Of a DNA stretch of 64,000 nt, positions 1 through 35,769 are shown piece by piece. Source of the stretch: Bugula neritina (Eukaryota > Bryozoa > Gymnolaemata > Cheilostomatida > Bugulidae). Position 1 is the first letter of the stretch; each line of letters begins with the position of its first letter. Below the pieces are notes generated by a model. The model was not told the DNA's origin. It saw only the letters and a list, made by a program, of their open reading frames with translations, and searched no databases. Both the position numbers and the translations under genes were made by a program. The DNA lies in NCBI GenBank assembly GCA_964035545.1, contig OZ037766.1, forward strand, positions 5,929,722 through 5,993,721, read 5' to 3'.

Positions 1-419
1 TTCAGGTTTCATTTTACTGCAATGCATTATTTCTTATAATAATGGAGTTGAATATAAAATAGTTCACTTGGGTAATAGACAGCATATTGAAATTGTGTTG
101 TACATGAATGACTAGTGGGTTAAGAGAGTAAAATGCTGCTTATATGATATAATTTCGATGGAGAAACTGAACGTCAGCTCAGATTTGATGCCTTTATTAT
201 GCCCACATTTTAAGAAAGAACATATTAAATGTTAGATTCAGAATTAAGAAAGTGTTATTGTAGTTGATGATACAATGCATCATAATATAATAAACTATAA
301 TTACATGCATATATACACTACTGGATTCATGGTTCTAGTATGCAAAACTCGGCTATATTATATTATCTGGTGAAAAATCATATAGCCTACTGACAAAACA
401 TTTGCCTATATTTTGTTAG

Positions 420-3400
420 ATCCTGAAGCCTTGGACAGCGACTTTGAACTACTTGACAAGGTAATTGTGTAATAATATAACATTAAATGTATTATCTTAT
501 GAACAAAATTCATGCTATATTAATATTGTTTTTTGCGTACCAATGAATCAGACATCTTATTTTAAAACAAATTGCTGTAATTTGAGCAAAACAGAATATA
601 ACTACTTCCAGAAGTTCTCAAGATTTTTCATATTTTGAAATTAACGACTTTAAGCAAAGTGTTATGAAATAAATAGTGGTCTATTTAATTCTTATTTTGT
701 CAACCTTTTTTAGCTATATATTATGTGTAAATATGAACAAGTGCTATCTATGACTTAATTTTTATTTTAGTTGTTAAATTTAGAAATGCAGCGAGCTAAT
801 GTTTATAATTTTAGAGTAGGTACACATCTAACAAAGAATTTGAGAAATTCTTAGTGTGTAATGCTGTGTGCTCTGAACTGAACACCCAGTTAAAGATGCT
901 GCCTTGTCAGCACAAATTGTGTGGTTCATGTTTGGCAAAAATGAAAAAAGAATCCTCAGAAAAGAAATGCTCTCAATGTGACAGGGTAAATTCTAACTAA
1001 AATTTTACTCAATAGTTTAAACTTTAAAGCAAAGTTATTATTTAGACTTTCTTGAAAATTTTACAGCGCAATAAAGTTCTTTAGCATTGAAACATCTTAA
1101 TTCATAAAATAGTGCAAAATTATTTTACAATAACTGATTTTATTATAACCTTTAACTATTTGTGATGAGTTTCTTTATTACTATATAAATTAGTGATGAC
1201 TAAAAAATCATTTCAAAAAGATTGGTTGACCAAATAGTGTAGATTACATTTAAAAACAATTGTATGCAATTTAGAGATAGTTTTATAATAGTAGGGTCAG
1301 ATTATAATATTGTGTCTAAGAGTTTCTTATAATTTGGTGGCTATATGTTATTTCTGCATATTAGCAACGAACATAAGCAAGAATATTATCATTCTTAGTG
1401 AAACTGCGAAAGCAATGTGGCAGGTACTTGCCTTTAGCAGGTGCTTCTTTAGTTTCTATAGAGCATCCATGTCACAGATAATTGTAGCGCCACAACATTG
1501 ATTTTGCGGTAGCAGACTTTGATGGCTGAAACATCTAATTGTGAATTTCAGATGAATCCAAACCTTGTTCGTAATATCATCTAATATAGGTATTTAATAT
1601 TATAAATTAAATACTTTGGTCTTGCATTCAGTTAGTCTTATATACAGTTGGTCTTGCATATGCAAGACCAACTGTTTCAATATGCTTGTTTAAGTATTTC
1701 TTACAGATTTCACACACTGCAACTATAATTTTTCTAGAAATATGAAAAAGAAGTTCAAAAAATTGTTATTCGATGCCCAGTTTGCAGAAAGGTAAAACAC
1801 CTTACGAGAGATTCTATAGAATTTTATGTAGCATACAACACAAGTTATACACATGCTAATGGTGACCATTAAACCTAAGAAATCATCATATGAGTTTTTG
1901 TCTTTTTATTTTTATTATGTTGTACAAAAACTAGATGGATTTCGACAAAGAAGTAAATGAGATTTTTCTTGCAGGAACATGATGTGAGAGGAGATTTTGA
2001 TGACAGCCTGCACTCATTAGCCATTGCTGATGCTATCAACCACCCTACTTATAGACAGCTTAAATCAGAACCCGAGCCACAGCCCAAAACACAGGTGAGA
2101 TAGATAAAACTAAAATGGATAGTATTAGTCCAGTTAAACTATTACAGTATGAGAGAATGCGACATTTGTATAAGCTGATTTTTGAATTTTCTGCTCTCAA
2201 TCGTCTGTTTTTTTAAGTTACTAGTTCAATAATTTCTTATAGTATCAATGGTACACCAGTTGTCTATTACAGGTATCAGTTTGTTGTTTCTATTTCTTTC
2301 ACAACCTTCAGAATTTTGAATTCTTCATGATGGTGTCACGATTGATAATAAGCTGTCATTCGATCAACATATAATAAACATTTGCTCAAACGCTAATAAA
2401 TTATTACACATGCTGATGCGCTGTCTAAAAAAGGCTAAAAGTAAAACCAGAGCCATAGCTTATAAAACAGTCTGTCGCCCTATACTAGAATTTGCGACCC
2501 ACACCTGGTCTCCATTTAAATTGAAAAACATCAACATCATAGAAGGTATAAATAGAAAAGCCTTCAGGTGGACATTCTGTAAGAGAAAACGAGATCATAT
2601 AACTGAGCTCATGACAAATTCTAATTGGGATAGCCTTGCACAAAGACGTGACAATGCAGACCAAAAAATGTACTTTCGTATGCTTTCTGGTAGTGCCGCT
2701 ATAGACCAAGACCGGTTCTCCCTTCATTTTGCAGAGTCTCACAATACCAGACATGGTGATATTAAGGGCAATATCAATACCAAAACTGCCAAACATTCAT
2801 ATAAACATCGCATCCATAAACTTTTCTAATGATTCTAGCTGCTTTGCCTAACTGATTATAAGCACTTAACACCCACTCTACTTTATATCATCTGAAGCTG
2901 TGCGGTGTATATTTATTTATTTACTTTTTTTTTTTCTTTTCTTCTTTTTTTTCTCTCCTGGCAGTAGCTAGCTATTGAGCTTTAAATCAAAGCATAATTA
3001 ACTATATTCTTATCTCGTAGACAAAATGGTTTTCTTCCTTACTACTGATAATCTAAACAATTGTTCATACACCACTGCATCTCGATAAAGGAGCCAAAGC
3101 GCTCCGAGTGAGATTAATTAGATGAGATGAGATGAGATGAGATGGAAAAAGTGGCCCGTTGTGCCGCGGTACCGAGGTACAATGAGCCACTGAGTGGGAC
3201 ACAACAAATATATGGAAACTTTGCTGATTTGGTTGCCTCTAATCTTTATTTATTTATTATACACAAGGATATAAAAATACTCTTTTAGATCTACAGCAAA
3301 TATCATGCTTTAGCTGTAGCCTACAGTTTGTGCCACTACAGATAACAGGAGGAAACAAAATCAAAGGCACATCACTCATTTCTACGGTGCCATTATCATT

Positions 3401-6400
3401 ACCAGTTAGAACTAAAATTGTTTTTTCTATTTTTACTTCACAAGAACTTTCACTAGAAACAACTTTAGTAACATGTGCTACAAAATTTTGAGTGGAATTT
3501 TCTCTATGAACTGTAGCTAAAGTGCATGGCTGAGGTTTGTGACTGGAATGCGGAAGGGGAGAGGGGTGGACATCAGAATTTATTTGACCGGCTTTTTGTA
3601 CCCTATGACCATTGTGCCCCCTCCTTACTCCTAATGTTTTGTAAATCTTGACCTCATAAATTAACATGTTTAGAGAGACTGTAGATAATTATCTTAACCC
3701 AGCGTTGCAAAAATACTTCAATTGTTTACGTATTTGGAAGAATCTTAAGCTGCTAAACTGCTTAAAAACCGTATACAGCATATAAAAGTTACTTTTTAGA
3801 CAATTGTACGTTCCAAAAAAATTACAAGGCTTTTAACATCGCTGTAAAGGTATAATAGTCATCTCTTAGTTGACTCGGGCTACCCCAAGCTTTGTGTTTG
3901 GGAAAGCTTATGGATTGCCTGCTGCTCGACTTGACTTCTGTTGTATCTCATCCATGCTTGCTTGTGTAGCTTTTAAATGGCTTGTAATTCAATGGGCAAT
4001 CAAAGTTTCATTATGTAGGCCTATGGCCAACTGACAGATGTGAACAGCATAGATTTGGTTGTAGCTTTTGCGAACAGTCACTCTCAGCTCTTTGTTGTAA
4101 ATAGTCGTGAATTTTGCATAACGTGTAGTGTGTCAGCAGGAGACTAAAGGTTTTATGGTATATAATATTATTAATAAAGAACCAGTGAGACATTCCATGC
4201 AACACAGTGACGTACTTCCTCAATAGTAAAACCTCTACAGTAGAGTGAAACTCTGCAGTGAAACCTAACAATCATAATAAGATACTTATTCTATTTCGTG
4301 CTTTACATTGACATTTTTTGAAAACATGAGTTTAGTTGAAGTATTGCAGTACTTTTACTAGTCTTGTCTGACTATATGCAAATAATGATTACCAAAACTT
4401 TTTTTTCAAAGGATAAAAAAAGTTCTGCTGGTGTCAACTCAACAATTGCCAATGATGAAAGTCATGAAATAGCTGACAAGCAATCTATTTTGAGAGAAGC
4501 ATTTAATGTTCTTTCAAAGGCCCCCAAGAACTGTGAGTATTACCTGTGGGTTGAGAACTGGCTATTGAGTGTTACATGTATCCAAACATGAGTGAATGTT
4601 TAGATGTTACCAGCAAATGTATTATGTGTATATAAGATCAGCAGGGTATATACAAAAAACCATGTAAATATTTATATTATATTACCAACAACTGTTCATC
4701 TGTGAGATCACCTAAAATAACAATAGGTTGAAGTGCTGGAGAATAGATATATGATAGATACACTATATATAATAGTTTGTTTTAAGGCTTTGACAGTTTT
4801 CATTTTATGATTATGAAATTTCTAGTTTGAAATAACAATAATGTTTATTGTAGTGGTTGAAGAATGTATTCTTTAAATGTTGTTTCAGTGTTGTTGGAAA
4901 GAATTTTCATAGGAGATTTTGTTGAAATTAAAGACAAAGAGGTTAACGTAGGTGACAGGAGAGAGGTTGGAATTCTAATTCAAGTAAATGACCACGACGA
5001 CGTAAGAATTTAATAGTTATATTAAAATTATATAGTCATTCAAAAATATTGTAACTAAACACTCCTCAGTTCAAACTAAGAAAAAGTTATATTTTATAGC
5101 CAGCACAATACTTTGACTGATACACACACACACCACACACACACTACACACGCCACACACACCACACACCACACACACCACACACACCATCTTTATCAGG
5201 TTTTCTAGTTTCTAATTTATTTTATTTTCCCTAATTGTTACGGGAGTAAATACTTAGCTAAATATCAATTTTGACACCAGTAAACTGCAAATCCTATAAA
5301 TGGTGATAGAGCTACAAATAATCTAAGATATTTTTATTGCATTTATGAGTTTTTATCATTATTGGCTCTCATTGATGCTTTTCAATAAAGTATAATTATC
5401 ATCATGTTTGTTGATGTGAATGGGCTAATTTACATCATAATGACATATCTAAGTTATGATGCCTTTTTTAATTAATAAAATTATTTTAGACAAGATGGGT
5501 ATGTTTAAAACTTTCTAGCCCATAAGGTCAAAAAGTTCCTTTAAGGGTTTCCTTGTTTTGCAGACTGTGGAGGTAGTTTTCCCTTCAGTTTCTGGCTGGC
5601 ATGGAAACATTAGTGACTTGACACTCAGCTCTGATAGTTCAGATCTACCTGTGAAAGGAGATGTTGTGAGGTTTATAGATGACACTAACCCAGAGAAACC
5701 AGTGCATGGGTAAAACAAAATATTCCAAAAACTGTTAAATATAAAAAAAACATAGACAGTTATACAGCAGCATTAATATTTAAGCTGTGATGTAATCTTG
5801 AAGTGCAAAACTTTATTGTTTTTTATTGGTAGAAAGCATATTTTGCTTGAATATCAAAATTAATATTGGGCAGCTATTCCAATTTATCAATACTATAATC
5901 AGTTTAATAACAATATAAAACTGCTGGTATAATACCTGCGATGCACGTTGAAATTAGGGTAAGCAAATCTATGCAAATTTTTAATAGTAACAGTAATACA
6001 CTGCAGAAGAGAGCAGCCATGGTCTATAGGGGTTAGAGTGTTTGCTTGGTAAACATTGAGTAATATGTTCAAAACCCTTGAAAGGCCGTTGGTGAGGCTA
6101 GGAAGAGCATCTAGTCATAATTAGTTCTGTGCCCCATCTGAGTAAGTCCTTAGCTTGCTTTAAAAAAAATTGTCAGGGGGTTTTTGCAGGGATTGTGACT
6201 ATAAACTTGCGTGAGTAATACATGTACTTTTACAAGATAATGGGTATATTTTAGCACCGGAATCCTTAACCAATGGGGAAAACCTGCTGATAAAACCACT
6301 GTAGAAAGAACTTGTGAAGTGAAGGTCATAGTGGAAAATGGAGCACCAATTAACGGAAAGAGGGACATAATTAGGATCCCATATAAAAATGTTCATCCAG

Positions 6401-8576
6401 AACCATATCTGCAGGTAAAAAAAATGTGTAGCTGCAATCAAGTATAATAATATTTGCATGCAAACATTTTAAAAAAGACATTCCTGCAATTGTCCTAACA
6501 AAAATCTTGCATATCTTGCATACTTATAGTTTTAAACTGTGCTATGAGGTAGGTGCAGCAATCGAGAAATTGAGAAAAGCCTGTGTTCTAGATTAGAATT
6601 GTAGCAAGAAAGTTATGTTTTTAACCCAACTCAAAACCTAATAATAAAGTTGAAAAGCTTAGGCTATCTCAATTTCTCCGCTGCTGCTCCTAAGTGCTGG
6701 CTATGATATAGGCTAAAGTTTTCGTTCTTTTTACCAACTTGATTAGGTTGGTGAAGAAGTACTGGTGAGAAGTGAGAAAAACAACAAACACGAGAAGGGA
6801 ACAATTATTGACTTGGAAACAAAAAAAAACTCAGTCATAGTTCAATTATCGGAAAGTGGTAAACAAATATCAGTCAAGTATAATGATGTTGAAAGAGATC
6901 GACTTTTGCAAGATGGTGACTTTGTCATGGTATGCTGCTTTTAATTGATTTTTCTTTTTATTATGAAGTCCTAAATAAATACAATGCTTTTACGTTTGCG
7001 GTTTTATTACTTTGCTAGAACCAACTACTCATGAGTATTCAGATTAACAAAGTTGCTCTGTTCTGTTTTTATTTAGATAAACACAAACTCAATTAATACA
7101 ATGATGTAGCTCAAAAATACTTACGCGCTTAAGCTGAATATAGTCAGTGTATATAAAATAAAATATGTTTATATCACTTATTGTTTACTTGCTTTTTACC
7201 ATAAATAGAAGTCAACATTATACATGAAATATTTTTCAAAAAGTTTATAAATCTAGTTCGTTAATTGAAACAGCCAAAGCATACAATGAAAAAAAAATTT
7301 TCGAACTGACATTGGCAGTTATCATCCCAGCTATTCATATAGCCGGAACAAAACTTAATTACTATAAATAAAGGATCTTTTATTGTAGTTGTTATAGTTA
7401 TAGTTATAGATCAATGCAAATGGTGAACAGGCTATTCAATGTTCTAATGATGCTGGTGTTGAAGTGTGGGCAAGAGACGGAGAATGTGGCAGAATTTTGC
7501 GAATATTTTCTACACGCCCAGGTGCAATATTATTCTATTCAGTGGTAGTTCTCCAATGTCTGTCTAATGTATATGTGTCTATAGGTATATGATGGCAATA
7601 AACATAACTACAGTATTTAATATAGTACATGATAATTCTGAGCTTGAGCCACTTATATGTCTCTTACTTGTCTAACAAGGCCTGTTGTGTGAAACCTCAC
7701 ACAATGACACATGACTTCTTTCTAAGCTCATACTACAATTTCCTCCCACTTATAAATAAATAATTTAAATACAAGCTAAGCAAAGCTAAATGTAGGAGGC
7801 ACATCATCAAAATCATTTGCTAATGACTGTTCATCATGTGGTTTCAATGCATATTTAATGACACATTCTACGTTTCAGATTACTATGATGATGTACAAGT
7901 TGAGCTATTTCGATTCCCATACCTTTCACTGACTTTCAATTACGAGAATATAGTTCGAATCGATCGTAGCAAAGCTTACCCTGAGAAATTGAAATATGAC
8001 CGGATTTTCAATGAATTGTAGGTATAGATAAAATCACACAAAATGTTTATAAGAAAAAGTCATGATGTTAAGCAGTAACTGCCAAACTGGTTATTTCTAA
8101 CTCATTGTAGATAATTAAAAAGTTTTTTGATATATTTTTGTTGTTTGGATGTAAATAATTACTGTAGTAGTACTAAAAAGTTTCAGCTAAAGAGTTATGT
8201 GTTCATTCTGTAATTTGCTTCAATTTTATTCCTCTTAAATTTAGCATTGGCGCCAAATTGAAACAAATAAATATTTAAGAATGACAGTTTATCAAAAAAT
8301 GAATTCGATGGCCTATCAACAATTAAATTAAATACAAAAAATTAAAATAAATATGACAGATGATGAAAAATTTCTTTATGCAATCTCCATTTTTATTGTT
8401 TCAATATTGTTTTAATATTATACGCAGAACAATATAGTGATTATTTATATATATATAGTGGCCATTTTAATTTGCTTGGTAGATGCTTTTTGGACCGAGC
8501 AAATTCGCCAGAGATAACCAGTGATGCACATCCACATTTGGCAAGCACGTCTCAGAAGAGGACTAAAGCAGAGTAG
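420..8576 (+). CDS. Gene A: RING-finger protein with Mind bomb-like repeat modules, 5' end off the window
   Basis: Twelve 3' exons are visible: 420-460, 815-985, 1738-1791, 1975-2094, 4412-4532, 4889-5001, 5564-5709, 6255-6414, 6747-6929, 7410-7521, 7879-8017, 8483-8576. All have AG/GT borders and the phases join into 484 residues ending at TAG. A RING-like Cys/His cluster spans the 815 and 1738 exons (CNAVC, then CQHKLCGSC, then CSQC and CPVC). Exons from 4889 onward encode short beta-rich modules with GDFV, GDVVRF, GEEVLV and WARDGECGRI motifs. I infer that these resemble the SH3-like repeats of Mind bomb E3 ligases, so a ubiquitin-ligase role is likely but not proven. Exon phases and the C-terminus (SQKRTKAE, SQKKTKAE in gene B) match gene B exon by exon. 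The first exons, equivalent to 13,589-16,731 of gene B, must lie left of base 1. Introns not described separately are AT-rich and show nothing more. Confidence 0.8.
2183..3631 (-). mobile_element. Decayed TA-flanked DNA transposon in a gene A intron, split by a LINE
   Basis: Bases 2183-2325 and 3144-3631 together match, in reverse complement, the element at 37,007-38,309. The right end carries the same terminal sequence (GGGGCACAATGGTCAT read on the minus strand) and is followed by TA. The opposite terminal repeat is missing, so the copy is truncated. The palindrome near 3,150-3,190 corresponds to the one at 38,089-38,126. The LINE at 2326-3143 sits between the two parts, so it came later. 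TA flanks point to Tc1/mariner/pogo-type transposition; this is an inference. Confidence 0.7.
2326..3143 (+). mobile_element. 5'-truncated non-LTR retrotransposon (CR1/L2/Jockey-like)
   Basis: A reading frame from about 2332 to the stop at 2829 encodes the last part of a LINE reverse transcriptase. It shows GVTIDNKLSFDQHI, then AYKTVCRPILEFATHTWSP, then an RKAFRW segment, in the order usual for the RT thumb and C-terminus in the CR1/L2/Jockey group. Everything upstream, including the RT catalytic core and endonuclease, is absent, as expected from incomplete reverse transcription. About 300 bp of 3' UTR follow, ending in a short (GATGA)n tail at 3,119-3,143. It is inserted in the DNA transposon that flanks it on both sides. 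It is not functional. Confidence 0.8.
3257..3667 (-). pseudogene. Transposase-related reading frame remnant, 136 codons
   Basis: This minus-strand frame lies mostly inside the DNA transposon remnant. Its central part (HKPQPCTLATVHRENSTQN and the following residues) recurs in the element at 37,639-37,872 in the matching orientation. Shared coding-like sequence in two diverged copies suggests that the family once carried a protein. The spacing resembles C-terminal tails of DDE transposases seen in invertebrate genomes, but I cannot assign it to a named family. No catalytic motif is present. Confidence 0.4.
5122..5190. repeat. Imperfect CA-rich microsatellite
   Basis: CACACA runs interrupted by CC, CT and CG dinucleotides, in the gene A intron between 5001 and 5564. 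The interruptions contrast with the perfectly pure GT/CA tracts in the SLC23 introns. Confidence 0.85.
6012..6217 (+). mobile_element. tRNA-derived SINE, copy 1
   Basis: It starts with GCAGCCATGGTCTA, a degenerate A box, and has a decayed B box (ATGTTCAAAACCC) about 50 bp on. A body follows with AGGAAGAGCATC and AGTCATAATTAG, ending near CTATAAACTTGCGTGAGT. The same layout and sequence recur at 63,053-63,250, where the B box is intact. The copy lies in a gene A intron and ends less than 40 bp before the exon at 6255. Confidence 0.7.
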
Positions 8577-10100
8577 AATATGGCTCATGTACATCTGGAG
8601 AGTTACAGATTGCTTATACAGCGCTGCCATGCATGCATATAGTCATTTTGATGACAGAGTGTTTGAAACAGAAAGTAGTTTATACCTCTATACAAACACC
8701 TCTACTAACAGATTATTGCATTAAAATGCAAATATTTGGACCAAGTGATATCAGCCAACTTTATCATTATTATTATTATTATTGTAGTTTACTCTTTTTT
8801 TCATGACAAGCTAAAATATTGCATGTATACACAGCTGTAGAGTGAGATAATTTCTATTCTGTACACTTTATCTTTTCATTGCTTTTTTATTCAAAGCTTG
8901 TTCACATTACAAAACTTTTGCAATACTTCTAAAAAGTTTACTTTTTAGCAAAAATTTTATTAGAATAGAAATATATTTTAGCGCAATTTTTAAATTATAT
9001 TTACGAAAAGTATGAAATATGTTTTTGTGTGAGTAATTCTTTAATTTACAAGTTTCTCAGCCAATCAAAGTGCATCAGTTCTGAAAAATATGTTTAGCCA
9101 GCTTTGAACATGCAAAACATACCATATTATCATATTTTAAGTGTCACCAGTTTTTAAAAGCAGTGGTAGCCAAAAATGGTCATAATTTTGCAAAAACATT
9201 TCAATGTAGGTAGACTACTTTTTGAAGTTATGCCTAAATCGAAAAATTTTGGCTATTATAATAACTTCATTAAACTTAAGTTGTGCTTTAGCTAGATTGT
9301 AATATTATTTTTTATTAGAAAGCAGTAGATAAATATTATATCACATAAAAATATTTTATGTTGCAGTTGTAATAGGTTTTAGAAAAAAAATCATTGTTTT
9401 TTAAATCCAAGTATAGTTCATCTTTTTTAGACTTTCATCACTGAAGAAATATATATTATGAAAAATATTGATCATGTGTAGAGTGTAGACTATATAATAT
9501 CATATGTAGAAATGTATCATGTTTAAACTTATATATATATAATTATATGTATATGCACGTCCTGGACTGTGTTCAAAATTAAAAGTTATGGCTGCCATTT
9601 CTAAATATAGCATTACAACTCACAAGTTTATTTGACATCTGCTCTAAAATTATTTGTTAGCTATAGTAGATAATTAGAAATAAATACTTGGATTTTCTCT
9701 AAAATTGCATATAATGTTATTTATAGTACATGAGGCAAATTAAGATTCATGCCATTACTGTTGCAAGGCCACACATTTTTCTGAAGATATACTTGTGTAT
9801 ACAGCTCATAGACAATGTTGCCGTAACTGTATATTTAAATACAGCTAAATAAGATAACTCTATATGTTGTGCTTATAATGATGTGAAATCAAAATGAAAC
9901 CAATATACATATTATTATATTATACGAAAACAGATTTTGTACATGTTGCTAAAGTTGTATATATTTAGAGATAACTAAATAAGTTACATATGATATAGCA
10001 TATTATATTGTGTTTATAATAGAAATATATTAAAACTTATTTTATGATCAATATGTACACATATTATCTAATCTACATGTATAATAATATATAAAATAGG
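8577..10100. repeat. 3' flank of gene A, duplicated downstream of gene B
   Basis: This untranslated or intergenic stretch aligns by eye with 35,770-38,485. Shared landmarks include GCATGCATATAGTCATTTTG near 8,631 and 35,821, and the TTTTTAGACTTTCATCACTG block near 9,424 and 36,634. The copy behind gene B is interrupted by a DNA transposon whose empty target is at 9,800-9,801. The stretch contains a short (TTA)n run at about 8,762-8,786. No further gene is seen. Confidence 0.75.
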
Positions 10101-13100
10101 CCCTATTATTTCTTTATTTCAAATATAAATTAATGCAGTTTTAAAAAGGACTATAGTAGACATATATATCACCACCAGGCGTATAGATGTATTAAATAAC
10201 TAACCGGAATGAGTTTCAAGTCTGAAACCAATACTTTAAACTTACCTATGCAAATGTGTTTCATAAACAAAAGATATTTTCCATATGCTGCTAAAAGGTT
10301 GCAAATGAATTTTGTATTTTTAAAATCTGCTATGTTTAGTTCCATGGCATTCTTTGTTTTGTAATCAGCAGACTTGCCCTTTACTAAGCCTAGTTATTTA
10401 TTAATTACCAAGTTATTCATAGCAACAGAGCTTGTGCCTGAGAAATTAAAGTGGAATAAATATATTTAGATAATGGATTCCATAACAAAGGAGATCAACA
10501 GTGTGTAAACGATCTATGCATTGTGTAAGGTTATATGGTACTTATTTCAATGATTTCATTGAATTTGGGGGAAGACACCATATTTTGGATATGTATTCAC
10601 GTCTGCCACAACTTTATTTTGGCCTTAAAAGCATTAATGGTGCTATAAAAGGCAATGATGTGCTGATGGAATTCATACATCTATAGGTTTAAAATATTTA
10701 GTGCAACAAATATATCTAGTAGGTATGCAGCATAAAACTGTTCATGGAGATCAGGCTGCATTGCCTTGAAAAGCTCCTGTTGGTTTTTACTTTCAATTGA
10801 AACTTCTTAACCTTCATTCAAAATAACACAGGTAGTAGTTAAAGTATAGCAATTAATATAGACACATGCACGTGGAGTATAGCGTGAGTAAATAAATTCA
10901 CTAAGATAAATTTTTTATGCTTGAAAAACAAAGCAAGAGCTCAAAAGGCGTTAAGGAACTGTGAGAAATCTTTAGAAATAACACCCCTTTCCCCAAAGCC
11001 ATAATGCGCCAAGGGGAAATTCCCTCAGGTTCAGAGCCACTGTTATAAATGATATTGCATACAAATTTTACCTCAACTCAAAGCTTCAGTAAATTAGTGT
11101 ATATCAATACAGCTTATGCAGAACAAATATTTGGGTCATTAAACTAAACTAAAATACATACAAAATACTGAAGAGTGCAGCACAAGTTTTTATTTACCAA
11201 ATTATGACAACTTGTTGCAGTATACACAACATTTTCCTTTCTCATCTGTTGCATGTATGTCTATGAGTGAATGACGAAATTTAATCTTATTTTCTAAATT
11301 GCCTTTTATGTAAAACTGGACTTTTATCACAAACAATTTCTAGTGAGGCAAATTATTATTTTTTGTTTGCATGTAGTATATGTTAATATATTATATGTAA
11401 TATGGATAAATATTGATAAATATGAGTAAATATGAATAATTATTGGTAAATATGGGCAAATACACATATAATGCCTATAATGTTGGTCACGTTTTATAAC
11501 AATTAAGTGTGGTTTACCTCATTCAGAGCCTTTCCATTAATTGATGATTGAGCCTTTTTTATTGCAAAAATAAATTTTGCTGGCAGCTTGTTTTATTGGT
11601 AAACATTTTACACATGCACATTCATGATGTTTAGTCTGAATGTAAGAAATATTGAGAACAAATATTATGATAATTTAGGCTATTAGTAGTTTATCAAATA
11701 TGTAAAGTATTATTGTAGTAGTCTGTAGCCGGTCCTGCAGTGTTAATATAATATAATTATATATAAGGGGACTATACATTTTAGAGGCAAGAAATATTTA
11801 ACATTCTCAGTACTGAGGGAAAAACCTGCATGCTATAACTTGTGTAATATATGAATAGGGTGGCCATTATCGGTGCATGCAATCTTTTGCAGTCTCTTGT
11901 TCTGTTAGAAACTGCAGCACAATAGCTATAGCAGATGAACATTAGACTAGTGTCATTGTTGCTATCACAGCTATTGACAGTTTATTACTCACGCAAAAAT
12001 AGGTCCGTTGTTTTAGATAAGAAAATTTTCTAATAAATCATCAAAATGCAATTTCACAATGACATCTGAATTAATTTGCCAACCACCAGTATAATTAGGT
12101 TATCATAAGACTAATATTTGATTATATATGTTAACTTGGACATGTGCCAATTAAAGTATTAATACGCCCCCAAAAGTTTGTGTTAACTTCTACAAAGTCT
12201 TGTGATTGGTCAATTATGCAGTCACTAGGAAGTAGCTACCTGGTGTTGAGGGGTTGCAGCTGCTCTGATACTAGTTAAGATAACTAACTGACTAACTCCA
12301 ACAAATTTCAGTAAGTTTTTATAATGTACAGAATGTATTGGGTATAAATGAATGTAGTTTGTAAGCAGTAGGTACACATGTCACTAGGAGTGAGAGATAT
12401 TGCAGATATTGTTAGCATCCAGGTTGGAACCTACACTTTAAGCAAAGCCTATATAGCTAATGCATGTATTACACTATATACAGCTTGGCTAGGCTAAGCT
12501 AGGTTAGGTTGTGAAAGATAGGAACAAGGGGTAGAACAACTATAAGAATATAAATTAAAAAAATATTTGTTCTATGCATTTGCTAATCAACTCAGCTTTT
12601 GAAAAGAAAATATACTTTTATTAAAAGACTTAGGAGCTCTCTGGTCTTTGGTTCATAATCAGCTGGTAGGATACTTACACTTTGTTATGCTTAGTGTTTC
12701 GAAAAGTTAATCATATCAATAGTCTGTGCCCTAGTCTACATACTAAATCTACTAAATCCATGATATTTGCTCCAGAAAAGTGTTTTATGATTTAAAAGAT
12801 CAAAAGTTTGCAATTGCTGTGTTGTGTAAGAATAATTAATAAAAATATTTCCGGAAAAACTCTGAATTTTTATTGTAGAATTTATTTCTGTAATGTGCAA
12901 GCCTTGTGAGTCTCAAACCTTCAAATAGCAATACAAATAATGTTAAGAGACAGTAAAGACATGTAAATAGAATACATGATAGAGCTTAGTCAAGGCCAGA
13001 ATTTTCAGGTTAATGTAATTCTTCAATAATTCAATATACTGTGAGATAGCTCCTGCTTTGCAAATTGCAATATTTGTGTAGAATTTATTGGTTGAATGAT

Positions 13101-13588
13101 CACCTTGCCATTCAGTCCATTGTATCTTAGATATTTTTATCATATTATGTCTGTGAGTTGAAACAATATTTTCATGGCTTATCATTTAATCATTGACCTG
13201 TCTAGCCTAAAATCAAATTAGGATCATCCAACTAAAAGGTAATCAGCACAAGATATAATTTTTAATTTATTATACAAAGCAGTCAACTTGTATTGGTATA
13301 GTGTAACTGAAGCTCAACTGCAAATCGAAGTAATGGCTGTTTTTTGTTTATCCTTTTACAATATTATTCCTTTTTACAATGAAAGAAAAGAGATTTCAAA
13401 GCTAAAAAGTTATTAATAAATATAAATTTCAGAAGAAATTTTAATTAAGGCTCCAATTTTAAAAGATAGCAATTGCCAATTTACCAATTTTATGTTATTC
13501 AGAATGTTTATCTATATAGCTGTTTAATATTATTTCTGCAAAATATAACTCCTGTTTCAGATTCCAAAGATTTATCCCATACTTTAAC
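10101..13588. other. Intergenic stretch between genes A and B, including the probable gene B promoter
   Basis: AT-rich DNA with scattered short ORFs that have no recognisable domain (for example 10,501-10,686 and 12,943-13,185). Near 11,403-11,462 a loose tandem of about 10-11 bp units around AAATATG is visible. A pyrimidine-rich AG at 13,559-13,560 precedes the gene B start, so a 5' untranslated exon probably lies somewhere here, but I cannot place it. Confidence 0.4.

Positions 13589-35769
<22,181 letters not shown>

Noticed and set aside
5122-5190. CRISPR-like or spaced repeat array
   Set aside because: It is an imperfect CA microsatellite in a eukaryotic intron, without regular spacers.
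10501-10686. 61-codon ORF as a gene
   Set aside because: No recognisable domain, no splice context and base composition like the surrounding intergenic DNA.
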